A stretch of 64,000 nt of DNA from Symsagittifera roscoffensis (Eukaryota > Xenacoelomorpha > Acoela > Convolutidae), in contig NC_087062.1 in NCBI RefSeq assembly GCF_963678635.1, positions 90,249,845 through 90,313,844 of the forward strand. The letters are read 5' to 3'. A program made the translations under genes and the position numbers. The notes under the pieces were generated by a model that ran no database searches, was not told the origin of the DNA, and saw nothing but the letters and a program-made list of their open reading frames with translations. This document shows positions 34,222 through 44,042 of the stretch, one piece after another (the first letter of the stretch is position 1; the number at the start of each line of letters is the position of its first letter).

Positions 34222-34929
34222 CTGATCTAGATGGTCAAATATCCACTGCCTGACATAGGCAACCGATACTGCATTAAAATTCTCGTCCTCTTCGTCCAAG
34301 CATGACTCACTTTCCGAAGTGGAGCAAAAGGTTGCCAGCATCGGTCCCACCAAATCATCCGAATCCTTTTGGCCTCTTGACCTTCTGGATTGAGGCCGCG
34401 GTGTTCCTTCGACGCTTTCTTCTCCAGTTGAAGAACTGCAGCTAACATTGAGAACCGCAGGACTGCTGAAGTTTTCGGGCTTAATCAGGGGCATCGTGTT
34501 CAAGTTTTCTTCATCCTTGAAATACTTTTGACCTTTTAACTTGATTGCTTTACGTTTAAATTGCGATTGGTCAGCATCGTCAAAAATAACTGTGTACATT
34601 GAAGCATCTATTAGTTTTTTCACCACACCATCTAAGCCCGATGATTTCACTTTGACAATTGAATCAACAGGACAAACTTCATGGTCTTCGATATAATTTG
34701 GAAGAACAAATGAAGTTAGCAAAGGCGGCTTCACTAGTTCTATGTCTTCAATTTCACATGTGACATACTCGTTCGTTGAGCTGATGTAAGCTTTATATTT
34801 CAGTTTTTGCGTACATTCGGATACCTTGGCTTCACAAAAAGCCCCTCTGAATTTGGCTGAAACTTCGGTTCCGATTGGAATGAAAAGGTAATGCACTGCA
34901 GTTTTACTATTGCTTAAATTAGGGTTCAT
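34222..34929 (-). CDS. ARID4: ARID4-type (RBBP1-like) chromatin protein, coding exon 1
   Basis: The gene has four coding exons (this one, 32495-33210, 30772-31211 and 27897-29455) whose phases all join, giving 1140 residues against about 1250-1310 in vertebrate ARID4A/B. This exon encodes tandem Tudor domains: IPIGTEVSAKFRGAFCEAKV matches the ARID4 N terminus almost word for word, and ASMYTVIFDDADQSQ with LKGQKYF the second Tudor. ARID4 proteins are subunits of Sin3-HDAC co-repressor complexes and act on chromatin in the nucleus. The start at 34929 is preferred because an acceptor-like GGTTTTTAG ends 8 nt before it. The Met eight codons earlier would lie across that site. The preceding small gene ends 114 nt upstream. 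Confidence 0.9.
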
Positions 34930-35043
34930 AACTAAATCTAAAAACCAGAACACATAACAAAACAGTATTAGCTGAAATAAAACGCGCTTCAGCCAGTTAT
35001 TGAAGGGATTAAAGTGAGAGATAGATTCGTAATTTTGGGTTTT
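34930..35043 (-). promoter_or_regulatory. Intercistronic segment with candidate trans-splice acceptors
   Basis: 114 nt between the small gene and ARID4. Read on the minus strand, it holds TTTTATTTCAG (AG at 34973-34972) and GGTTTTTAG (AG at 34939-34938) and no AATAAA. Either acceptor could take a spliced leader or end a 5' UTR intron. Confidence 0.5.
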
Positions 35044-35295
35044 TTAAATTTCTTCATCATTTTTCTCAATTTTTCCTTCACCTGAACGGGCTTTCAGAAA
35101 ATAAAACAATACTTTTATTATAAATTTCTTTAGAAAATCAAAGACTAGTAGATAAAACACAACAAAATGAGACCAAAAACAAATTTCTATTACAGCAATC
35201 AAAGCTCGAGACCAAATTGTACAATCGTCGCATGATAAATTAGGTAGAAACAACTTTTGAAATTCTTTCCACTGAGCCGACTTAACTTCAGACAT
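35044..35295 (-). CDS. Small membrane protein of unknown family (83 aa)
   Basis: ATG 35295 to TAA 35044. Residues 1-25 are polar with an amphipathic start (QWKEFQKLFL). About 28-52 is a continuous hydrophobic segment (RALIAVIEICFWSHFVVFYL and on), about 53-65 a Lys-containing amphipathic/hydrophobic stretch, and the C terminus is charged and acidic (GEGKIEKNDEEI). An endoplasmic-reticulum hairpin protein such as ARL6IP1 is a loose possibility, but I claim no family. The ATG lies 11 nt after a strong acceptor, TTTTTCCAG, itself only 34 nt after the ELOF1 stop. That position is the main evidence that this is a real downstream cistron. Confidence 0.6.
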   Translation of the reverse strand: MSEVKSAQWKEFQKLFLPNLSCDDCTIWSRALIAVIEICFWSHFVVFYLLVFDFLKKFIIKVLFYFLKARSGEGKIEKNDEEI

Positions 35296-35340
35296 GGCAC
35301 ATTAGGCTGGAAAAAGTGATCGATATGATGGCAGTTTTTT
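35296..35340 (-). promoter_or_regulatory. 45-nt ELOF1/small-gene spacer with acceptor TTTTTCCAG
   Basis: On the minus strand the ELOF1 stop is followed by 34 nt ending in CACTTTTTCCAG (AG at 35308-35307), then CCTAATGTGCC and the next ATG. No poly(A) signal fits in it. Such spacing is known for trans-spliced operons of animals such as larvaceans and nematodes. Confidence 0.6.
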
Positions 35341-35405
35341 CTAGTTGTTGGCCTCTTCGCATGCATCGATCCAATCCGAGTAAACATCTGCGGGTTCCGA
35401 GAGGT
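35341..35405 (-). CDS. ELOF1: ELOF1, coding exon 3 (last 65 nt)
   Basis: A GATTTTTCAG acceptor precedes 65 nt encoding the end of the Tyr codon, then [20 protein letters not shown] and TAG. Vertebrate ELOF1 ends [20 protein letters not shown] plus one residue, so identity is nearly complete. The 2-nt phase fits the 1-nt overhang of exon 2. The exon lies 6.7 kb from exon 2 and is too short to notice except by homology. Confidence 0.93.
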
Positions 35406-35521
35406 CTGAAAAATCACACAACATAAAGATCGCACATCAAAAGCTGATTTACACAAAGGTGAAGATAAACAACGCATGAACCAGCAAAAAAAAAAATATA
35501 AGCCATAAAAAAATTTGAACA

Positions 35522-35600
35522 TCAGAGATCAAACCAACGCCCTATGACTTCATAGTCAAACACTTAACTACAAAACCATTTGGTCAGAGCCACCTACTCT
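35522..35600 (-). repeat. tRNA-like fragment
   Basis: On the minus strand it has an A-box-like TTTGTAGTTAAGTG, an anticodon-arm-like GACTATGAAGTC and a B-box-like GGTTTGATCTC in the right order and spacing. The acceptor stem is weak, so a SINE head or dead tRNA copy is more likely than a working gene. Confidence 0.4.
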
Positions 35601-35635
35601 TACCTAATACATACTAGGCCGCAAAAAGGAATGCA

Positions 35636-36290
35636 TTTTTCTTCGACCATTGAATATGGGGAGGAACTTAGTATTCGGGTGTGTTTTAGTTAAGTTTTTT
35701 GTCACGCAAAATCAGGTATCAAATAATCATCGGACTGGGTTGAGTGATATATCATATTAAAGCTCTCTCGGTCATGATTTGAATATTTAAAAATTCCAAA
35801 AAAAATTTTCTAGTGTCGTGAAAAACTGGTTTGAAATTTTTGATTTTTCGTCTAACTTCGAGAGACGAAAGTCAGCGAGCAGGCTTATTTACACTTAATT
35901 TATGCCGTTTACAATAGGTTAGTAATGCTTTACTTTAACTTTCCTCAAAGAAAATTAGTTTGTGGAGATGTTTAAAGATATTTTGGTAATCAAATTCTTC
36001 AAAAATTCATAAAATTTCAGCAAAAATTGAAGAAAAAAAATTGAAGTTGTTTATGTTTTTGTTTTTCTAATCATTTTCTTCAAAAACTATTGTCCAGTTT
36101 GCCTATGTTACTATGACTGTCTAACATGCTTATATAATACTTTTACGTCAGATCCTTTTATCACACGAAGCAGAAAAAGCTACACTAATTCCAAAACAAA
36201 TTCTTGGTAGGTTTTTAAAGACTATGGTCGGAACATTGTGCTACTTCCACAGTAACCGGCTATCGTTGTTATTTTATGCCAATATAGCTA
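35636..36290 (+). repeat. Partial, diverged copy of the first 655 bp of the 1134-bp unit
   Basis: Starts CGACCATTGAATATGGGGAG and ends just before CTTTTAGGCTG. It matches the left part of the tandem unit with scattered differences and lacks the right part (the CATGCTGTTCAAATATCCC segment). Confidence 0.8.
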
Positions 36291-39200
36291 CTTTTAGGCT
36301 GAAAATTTTAGGTTGAATATGGGGAGGAACTTAGTATTCGGGTGTGTTTTAGTTAAGTTTTTTCTCACGCAAAATCAGGTATCAAATAATCATCGGACTG
36401 GGTTGAGTGATATATCATACTAAAGCTTTTTCGGTCATGATTTGAACATTTAAAAATTCCAAAAAAAATTTCTAGTGTCGAGAAAAACCGGTTTGAAATT
36501 TTTGATTTTTCGTCTAACTTCGAGAGACGAAAGTCAGCGAGCAGGCTTATTTACACTTAATTTAGGCCGTTTACAATAGGTTAGTAATGCTTTACTTTAA
36601 CTTTCCTCAAAGAAAATTAGTTTGTGGAGATGTTTAAAGACATTTTGGTAATCAAATTCTTCAAAAATTCATAAAATTTCAGCAAAAATTGAAAAAAAAT
36701 TGAAGTTCTTTATGTTTTTGTTTTTCCAATCATTTTTCTTCAAAAACTATTGTCCAGTTTGCCTATGTTACTATGACTGTCTAACATGCTTATATTATAC
36801 TTGTACGTCAGATCCTTTTATCACACGAAGCAGAAAAAGCTACACTAATTCCAAAACAAATTCTTGGTAGGTTTTTAAAGACTATGGTCGGAACATTGTG
36901 CTACTTCCACAGTAACCGGCTATCGTTGTTATTTTATGCCAATATAGCTCATGCTGTTCAAATATCCCAAGAAAAACAGTTTTGAAACGTTGCAATAAAA
37001 TGAGCGACTACGGCTAGAGAAGTCGTAGCATAACCATGCTTATGGGAAAATATTCATCACATTTTAACCAAAAACGTTTTCTGAAAAATTGCATTATCAA
37101 CAGAAGCAATTTTGTTCAAAGAAGACCTTGTCTTTTTGTTCAGACGATTGAAAATGGGTAGAAACTTCGTATTTGGTCGTCTTTCAGTATTTGCTTTTTT
37201 TCTCCACGCAAAATCAGGAACCACAATAACCATTGCAATGGTCGAGGTCGAAAGATCAATCATATTGAAGCCCCTTCCAAGAGTTTCGAACGACCTTAAA
37301 ACTTTTCTCAAAAAGCTGTCCCCGTTTTGAGAAAAACACCAATTTCCTAGGTTTTAGTTCAATTTTGAGTGAGTACAGGCGATCAAGTAACCTTCGTTTC
37401 ATGGAAATTTAAATTTCACTTGGTCTTTTAGGCTGAAAATTTTAGGTTGAATATGGGGAGGAACTTAGTATTCGGGTGTGTTTTAGTTAAGTTTTTTCTC
37501 ACGCAAAATCAGGTATCAAATAATCATCGGACTGGGTTGAGTGATATATCATACTAAAGCTTTTTCGGTCATGATTTGAACATTTAAAAATTCCAAAAAA
37601 AATTTCTAGTGTCGAGAAAAACCGGTTTGAAATTTTTGATTTTTCGTCTAACTTCGAGAGACGAAAGTCAGCGAGCAGGCTTATTTACACTTAATTTAGG
37701 CCGTTTACAATAGGTTAGTAATGCTTTACTTTAACTTTCCTCAAAGAAAATTAGTTTGTGGAGATGTTTAAAGACATTTTGGTAATCAAATTCTTCAAAA
37801 ATTCATAAAATTTCAGCAAAAATTGAAAAAAAATTGAAGTTCTTTATGTTTTTGTTTTTCCAATCATTTTTCTTCAAAAACTATTGTCCAGTTTGCCTAT
37901 GTTACTATGACTGTCTAACATGCTTATATTATACTTGTACGTCAGATCCTTTTATCACACGAAGCAGAAAAAGCTACACTAATTCCAAAACAAATTCTTG
38001 GTAGGTTTTTAAAGACTATGGTCGGAACATTGTGCTACTTCCACAGTAACCGGCTATCGTTGTTATTTTATGCCAATATAGCTCATGCTGTTCAAATATC
38101 CCAAGAAAAACAGTTTTGAAACGTTGCAAAAAAATGAGCGACTACGGCTAGAGAAGTCGTAGCATAACCATGCTTATGGGAAAATATTCATCACATTTTA
38201 ACCAAAAACGTTTTCTGAAAAATTGCATTATCAACAGAAGCAATTTTGTTCAAAGAAGACCTTGTCTTTTTGTTCAGACGATTGAAAATGGGTAGAAACT
38301 TCGTATTTGGTCGTCTTTCAGTATTTTCTTTTTTTCTCCACGCAAAATCAGGAACCACAATAACCATTGCAATGGTCGAGGTCGAAAGATCAATCATATT
38401 GAAGCCCCTTCCAAGAGTTTCGAACGACCTTAAAACTTTTCTCAAAAAGCTGTCCCCGTTTTGAGAAAAACACCAATTTCCTAGGTTTTAGTTCAATTTT
38501 GAGTGAGTACAGGCGATCAAGTAACCTTCGTTTCATGGAAATTTAAATTTCACTTGGTCTTTTAGGCTGAAAATTTTAGGTTGAATATGGGGAGGAACTT
38601 AGTATTCGGGTGTGTTTTAGTTAAGTTTTTTCTCACGCAAAATCAGGTATCAAATAATCATCGGACTGGGTTGAGTGATATATCATACTAAAGCTTTTTC
38701 GGTCATGATTTGAACATTTAAAAATTCCAAAAAAAATTTCTAGTGTCGAGAAAAACCGGTTTGAAATTTTTGATTTTTCGTCTAACTTCGAGAGACGAAA
38801 GTCAGCGAGCAGGCTTATTTACACTTAATTTAGGCCGTTTACAATAGGTTAGTAATGCTTTACTTTAACTTTCCTCAAAGAAAATTAGTTTGTGGAGATG
38901 TTTAAAGACATTTTGGTAATCAAATTCTTCAAAAATTCATAAAATTTCAGCAAAAATTGAAAAAAAATTGAAGTTCTTTATGTTTTTGTTTTTCCAATCA
39001 TTTTTCTTCAAAAACTATTGTCCAGTTTGCCTATGTTACTATGACTGTCTAACATGCTTATATTATACTTGTACGTCAGATCCTTTTATCACACGAAGCA
39101 GAAAAAGCTACACTAATTCCAAAACAAATTCTTGGTAGGTTTTTAAAGACTATGGTCGGAACATTGTGCTACTTCCACAGTAACCGGCTATCGTTGTTAT

Positions 39201-39690
39201 TTTATGCCAATATAGCTCATGCTGTTCAAATATCCCAAGAAAAACAGTTTTGAAACGTTGCAATAAAATGAGCGACTACGGCTAGAGAAGTCGTAGCATA
39301 ACCATGCTTATGGGAAAATATTCATCACATTTTAACCAAAAACGTTTTCTGAAAAATTGCATTATCAACAGAAGCAATTTTGTTCAAAGAAGACCTTGTC
39401 TTTTTGTTCAGACGATTGAAAATGGGTAGAAACTTTGTATTTGGTCGTCTTTCAGTCTTTTTTTTTCTCCACGCAAAAAAAGGAACCACAATAATCATTG
39501 CAATGGTCGAGGTCGAAAGATCAATCATATTGAAGCCCCTTCCAAGAGTTTCGAACGACCTTAAAACCTTTTCTCAAAAAGCTGTCCCCGTTTCGAGAAA
39601 AACACCAACTTCTTAGGTTTTAGTTCAATTTTGAGTGAGTACATGCGATCAAGTAACCTTCGTTTCATGGAAATTTAAATTTCACTTGGT
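36291..39690 (+). repeat. Three head-to-tail copies of a 1134-bp unit
   Basis: The word CTTTTAGGCTG recurs at 36291, 37425, 38559 and 39691, giving units of 1134, 1134 and 1132 bp. Units 1 and 2 show only a couple of substitutions; unit 3 differs more near its right end. Each unit is a composite: an inverted-repeat-family element ending in GGCTATCGTTGTT, then a second related terminus starting near GACGATTGAAAATGGGTAG. Frames of about 70-84 codons repeat in each unit but have no recognisable product. Confidence 0.92.
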
Positions 39691-40269
39691 CTTTTAGGCT
39701 GAAAAAACTTCTTAATAAAAAAGTTCTTACTAAAAAAGTTACTAAAATGGAATTTTCATTTAATGCTTCCCCAGCAAAAAATAGGATTTTGTTAAAATAA
39801 ATTACAATACAGAGGCGAATCTGAGCTTCGTAACACTTGCGATACAACAAGTACAAGAAAAAAAACAGCAAGAGACTCAAGAACTATCAAAGAGGACTGC
39901 TAGCGTTGTTGCCGTTGAAGAAAAAACTATATTGTCATGCTTAAGTAACATTGTTGCCGTTGAAGAAAGAAAACCAAAAAAAATCGTTTCACGAAAATGT
40001 TTTTTTTTCGTGTTTAAATGTAATAAAATTCGTCCAAAAAGTTACAAGTGGAGTTGAAATTGAACATTCGAAAACTTAAACTTGGAGCCACATACTTGGC
40101 CATCTCTTATTTAGCCGAAAAAAAAGTTATTCAAAGTCAGACGTGGTAAAATGACAAATTACAGATCTTTCAATTAGAGAACTTTCAAATTGGGTTGATG
40201 AGAACTAGTATCAGATGATGAAAAATGATATTTACATCTAAAAGTGAAAATCCACTGGAACAGATTTTC

Positions 40270-40360
40270 TAGATGTGATCTTGTGGACAAAATTGCTTTC
40301 CGGAAAAAATGTCTACTGCCCGATTGCAATATCATTGCTTATCGCAACGCTAATAACGAT
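40270..40360. repeat. Hairpin-repeat family, copy 4
   Basis: Contains CTAGATGTGATC, GTGGACAAAATTG, GTCTACTGCCCGATTGCAAT and the inverted repeat CATTGCTTATCGCAACG, then TAATAAC. Confidence 0.6.
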
Positions 40361-40386
40361 GCATAGAACTGGATCTATCAAAATGA

Positions 40387-40806
40387 ATGAAGATTGTTTT
40401 CAAAAAACTTACCCAGTTAACAGAACGCGAATTAAGCATCATAGTCATAAAAAACTTACCACGCGGTAACATAACCGAAAATACCTCAGCAGAACCAGAA
40501 CCCCTTTGTGTCGAAAAAAGTGCAAACACTTCTGAAACAATATTAAAAACACCTCTTCCCCTCAGAACACCAACGCATACGAAACTTTTTTCCACATCAA
40601 ACCACGCAATAAGATGCCGCAACCGATTAAAGAGAAAACAGACAAAAAAAAGTAATAAAAATGAAAATAAAATTTCGATTCGGCCTGATTATAAGAATGC
40701 TACTACACTAAAAGAAAAAAAACTACAAACTACAGGGAAAAAAAATAAATCAAGTACACTAAAATTGGGTACAGCAAAAAAAAACATTCAAAAATGTGTC
40801 AACTAA
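40387..40806 (+). pseudogene. Possible LTR-retroelement pol debris
   Basis: A 139-codon basic ORF of doubtful coding status. Just upstream, in an adjacent frame at about 40424-40450, nine residues RIKHHSHKK are identical to a segment of the retroelement pol at about 12430-12456. The codons differ at several synonymous positions, as expected of a diverged coding relative. The C-terminal part is Lys-rich like integrase tails. With no catalytic motif this remains tentative. Confidence 0.3.
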
Positions 40807-40869
40807 GCCAACAAAACAAAATTGACATACATTAGGCCAACAATTTTATTTGAAAAATTCCCGTTTAAA

Positions 40870-40950
40870 ACAGAACAAGTCCTGATCACATTGGAACCCA
40901 GGATCTTTACCGTCCCGAGCGTATTCGTTACCTTCAGGCTACGCGTGCAG
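40870..40950 (-). repeat. tRNA-like fragment
   Basis: Minus strand: GCGTAGCCTGAAGGTAACG (A-box-like), CTCGGGA loop and TCCTGGGTTCCAATGTGA (B-box-like, imperfect). It is probably a SINE head or a tRNA pseudogene. Confidence 0.4.
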
Positions 40951-41007
40951 GATATATTAAGAAACTTGAACTCATGATGAACCAAGGTACTACCAGGAGT
41001 ACAGATG

Positions 41008-41095
41008 AATCCCGTGAACAAAGTTATTTATGGGGAAAGTCTAGCACGCGATTGCAATAACATTGGTTATCGCAACGGTAAATTTTGTGCAAGAA
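41008..41095. repeat. Hairpin-repeat family, copy 5
   Basis: Contains GTGAACAAAGTTATTTATG, AGTCTAGCACGCGATTGCAA and the inverted repeat CATTGGTTATCGCAACG, then GTAAA. Confidence 0.55.
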
Positions 41096-41559
41096 ACTAG
41101 AAAACAAACTTCTTTTCAATTGGCCGTTTTTTGGCTCGTCATTCAGTTTTTGAAGACAAATGTTGTCGATTACGCCTAATTCACTAACTTTCTACGCGTT
41201 TGTATAATTTTCTAATCACCACGCACAAAAAACGACACCAATTTTAAAACTTTTAGGTAATTTTCTCAAGACTAATGTCGTAAAATCATGTGCTACTTCC
41301 ACTGCAACCCTCCTTTCATTTCCCTTGCTTTTATAAGGCAGATGAAGCCCTCAAATAGTTCTCTTTCAAGTAAATTTTTTTTAGGTCGACCGAATTGATT
41401 TTCCGAGCTCTCCCAAAGAACTAAAAAGATCCTGCCTGTTTTGGTCAAATTTTCTGCGCCGCAGGCAATATTTTGAAAAACAGGCCAGAAAAGATGTTTT
41501 TAGGCACTTTTTAGAAAATGTTGACAAAAAAAATCGCGTTTTTTTGGCGCCCGCTCCCC

Positions 41560-41740
41560 CCTTAAACTAAGTATATATTGGCGCTGAAGGCGCCTTTAGA
41601 AAATTTTTAGGGCCAGTAACCAAATATGGATATCTCAAAATAGTACAAAGGGGGACCCTTTGGGTCGGCAGGGGGTCAAATCCCTGAGGGGAGGGGGGGG
41701 GGGCGTCCGCTCTCCTAAATCCGCCTCTGAATCAAACTAA
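41560..41740. other. G-rich tract and GC-rich island in ELOF1 intron 2
   Basis: In otherwise AT-rich DNA this stretch has GGCGCTGAAGGCGCC (inverted repeat), GGGGGACCCTTTGGGTC, then GGGGAGGGGGGGGGGGCG and CTAAATCCGCCTCTGAATC. The G run could form a quadruplex on the plus strand (a C run in the ELOF1 sense). It is probably the end of an unrelated transposon. Confidence 0.55.
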
Positions 41741-42154
41741 AGCCTTTTCATTAGTGATTTAGTTTCTGTTTTTTTTAAGTTGGCGTGTGGAGGAACATTC
41801 CTTGGAATATTTTCCGGTTTTCACACTAAATTAGACTACTTGATCAGAGGCTGACCTCCAAGGGTCATCTACTGCAAACCAAATTAAATTTAATTTAGCT
41901 ATTATCACAATTGATTTTAGCATTTTCTGATTCTTTACGTACTTCAATCGCCCGTTCTAAAAAAGTATCAGGAAATTTTGACAAAAAAAAACAATTTTGA
42001 AACTCTTTTCTTAAACCAGTTTGGTTGGAACATTCCGTGCTACCTGCATAGCAAACGGCTATCCTTTTCATTCTCTAAATCTAAGACGAACAAAAGAGGA
42101 GATCAAATTTTTACTTTTCGCGAAGGTTCATGGCCAAAAATCAAGAAAACTCAC

Positions 42155-42225
42155 AGTTAATTGTAGTCTGGTAATCTTCTAGGCACACTCTGCATTTGAT
42201 AGATCCAAGATTCCTAATTCGATCC
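42155..42225 (-). CDS. ELOF1: ELOF1, coding exon 2
   Basis: 71 nt after the acceptor TTTATTTCAG. It completes Met39 and encodes DRIRNLGSIKCRVCLEDYQ, then TTIN, with Cys50 and Cys53, the second half of the zinc ribbon. The donor is AACT|GTGAGT. Confidence 0.93.
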
Positions 42226-42572
42226 CTGAAATAAATTAAGGACTGAATGACGTGGCTCGTAATCCCCTAATAAGTAGTTGGTTTTATATTACAGATTCGA
42301 AGCCAAGACCTCAACTCCAAAATCAACCGTCGAAAATGATCGTATCGTACTGACATTTACCACTTTTATAAACAGATGAAAACTGTCAAAAGTAGCTAAT
42401 CATACATGGAATGAAATTTTACGAAACTTAACCAACGCATGATCACCAATTATTTAGATCATAGGTGAAAATTGTGGCCAGAAAACGGTATCTTATTACA
42501 ATCAAACAATTATTTCCAAACAACATGTAGGATCAAGTAAGATTAAATGTTTTAAAGTTCACAACAACTTAC

Positions 42573-42688
42573 ATTTTCACATCACATGAGTTTGTGTGGT
42601 TGCAAAAAGGACAAGTGAATTGTGTCTCCAGGGTTCCCAAAATCTTCTTTTTCGGAGCTGGTTTTCTCTTCGAGCTCCGTCTACCCAT
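42573..42688 (-). CDS. ELOF1: Transcription elongation factor 1 (ELOF1), coding exon 1
   Basis: The gene assembles from 42573-42688, 42155-42225 and 35341-35405 into exactly 83 residues, the size of the vertebrate protein. Exon 1 encodes the basic tail [15 protein letters not shown], then [13 protein letters not shown] with zinc ligands Cys26 and Cys29; Cys50 and Cys53 come from exon 2. ELOF1 binds RNA polymerase II, acts in elongation and helps transcription-coupled repair in the nucleus. The donor is AAAAT|GTAAGT. A TGTTTCAG acceptor-like site lies about 43 nt upstream of the ATG, with one short upstream ATG between them. MOV10L1 ends about 500 nt upstream; the small gene and ARID4 follow closely downstream. 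Confidence 0.95.
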
Positions 42689-43191
42689 CTCCAAAAAATA
42701 TCATCAAATATTGATCACTTAATTATCTGAAACACGACAGGCATCTTATCTTGATTTCAGTTTTGGACAGCCTTTACGCAAAATTTACTAGTTTTTGATA
42801 ATTTGCTCTAAAACCCCAATTGAAAATTCCAAATCAAAATTAAGCCAATTGACTGATAGTGCAATACAACCCCAACGCTTCAAGTGTTCCAATCCAACCA
42901 TAATAAAATATTCGCCTCAATTTTAAGTAGTTCAAGGTTTTTTGATGTTTGCCAGCAAAAAAAAATCAATGTAGGAAGTTTGGGTTTTTATGACAGCCAT
43001 TTTTGGCTGACCGACCCTTAATTTTTTTTGTTAAGGCCTGGATTCATTATATTGTTTCACTCCAAGTCAAAACATTTAAACTTTCTGAAAGTTTATTTGC
43101 AATAAGAATTGAAAAAAAAATTGGCAAAGAATAAAACAAAACTCAAATTCATACTTTGTTAACAAGATCACTTGGTTTCTCTAATTCGTTT
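42689..43191 (-). other. MOV10L1-ELOF1 spacer
   Basis: 503 nt with the MOV10L1 3' UTR and poly(A) signal on one side and the ELOF1 5' region with its acceptor-like site on the other. No additional gene seen. Confidence 0.6.
43092..43097 (-). terminator. MOV10L1 polyadenylation signal
   Basis: AATAAA on the minus strand, 95 nt after the MOV10L1 stop codon, inside GCAAATAAACTTTC. Confidence 0.6.
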
Positions 43192-43899
43192 CTAATTTTC
43201 AAGGTTCTCATGAAAGAAGGAACTGTCTTCATCATCGTTTGAAAGATCCAAGCCATCACTTTTTGAACTTGGAACCCGCATCACGCTATCAGAAGTCGGA
43301 TTGACAGACACTGAACCCGAATAAACATCAGGATTTGATTCTTGAACTTCGTCTAGTCGCTCAAACTCAGACATGAGCAGCGTCAGAGATCCTTTTCGAT
43401 TCGAACTGCGATTTGAATCCTCTGAAAAATTGGACAGCGAAGATTCGGGAGGCACTATTTTTCCGACATCAAAATCTGCACTCACAAAACTATCTGCAGT
43501 TCCGGTGTAAGAAGTTGTCGTAAGAGACGGGTCTTCTACATCTCGATAGTTCTTGAACGGCGATGACAGTTGACTTTGATCGACTACACCTTTCGGATCC
43601 AGACTAACGGGTGGCCCATTATCGTAGCTGACTTGTATATTTCTCGCATTTTCTTCGTTGGATTCGAAACCCAAGTTTTGATAAGGAGACTGACGACCGG
43701 AATTTAGGTCTGCAGATACTACGCCAACTTCTGAAATATCAGAGCTGAAATTTGGAGACTTGGTTTCAGTGATTGCTTTCTGTTTTGGATCATCTCTTGT
43801 GACAAGCGGATCATCGTCGGTGACCAGACGAAGCGGCGGTAGTTTGGGTTTCTCATAGGTCGAAATGGTTGATCGTATTGGGGTAACTCCCGTTTTAAA
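43192..43899 (-). CDS. MOV10L1: MOV10L1-like helicase, coding exon 4 (C-terminal)
   Basis: 236 codons ending in TAG. All low-complexity: Ser, Asp, Asn and Pro rich, acidic at the end (NDDEDSSFFHENLEN). The start rests on the acceptor AATTCCTATCAG (AG at 43901-43900), the phase-0 site that fits exon 3. The frame is open further upstream to 44022, so the exact acceptor is uncertain. No domain is recognised. Confidence 0.6.
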   Translation of the reverse strand, partial: FKTGVTPIRSTISTYEKPKLPPLRLVTDDDPLVTRDDPKQKAITETKSPNFSSDISEVGVVSADLNSGRQSPYQNLGFESNEENARNIQVSYDNGPPVSLDPKGVVDQSQLSSPFKNYRDVEDPSLTTTSYTGTADSFVSADFDVGKIVPPESSLSNFSEDSNRSSNRKGSLTLLMSEFERLDEVQESNPDVYSGSVSVNPTSDSVMRVPSSKSDGLDLSNDDEDSSFFHENLEN

Positions 43900-44042
43900 C
43901 TGATAGGAATTAGGTCTGTCAAAATGAGACGGGTTAAATGAACCGATCATAAACATTTTTTCGCTTATATATTCTAGAAAACTTCCAGATTTATATTCAG
44001 AATAGTTTTGTTTGGGATACATTTAACCCGTCTTAAATTTAC

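Larger units (their letters stand above)
35406..42154 (-). other. ELOF1: 6.75-kb ELOF1 intron 2
   Basis: The donor is T|GTGAGT at 42154 and the acceptor TTTTTCAG at 35407-35406. It contains the 1134-bp tandem array, hairpin-family copies, tRNA-like fragments, possible pol debris and the G-rich tract listed separately. Confidence 0.85.

Noticed and set aside
36961-37330. Paired 72- and 84-codon frames repeated in each 1134-bp unit
   Set aside because: They are read from transposon-terminus sequence, lie on both strands at once and show no coding signature beyond copy identity.
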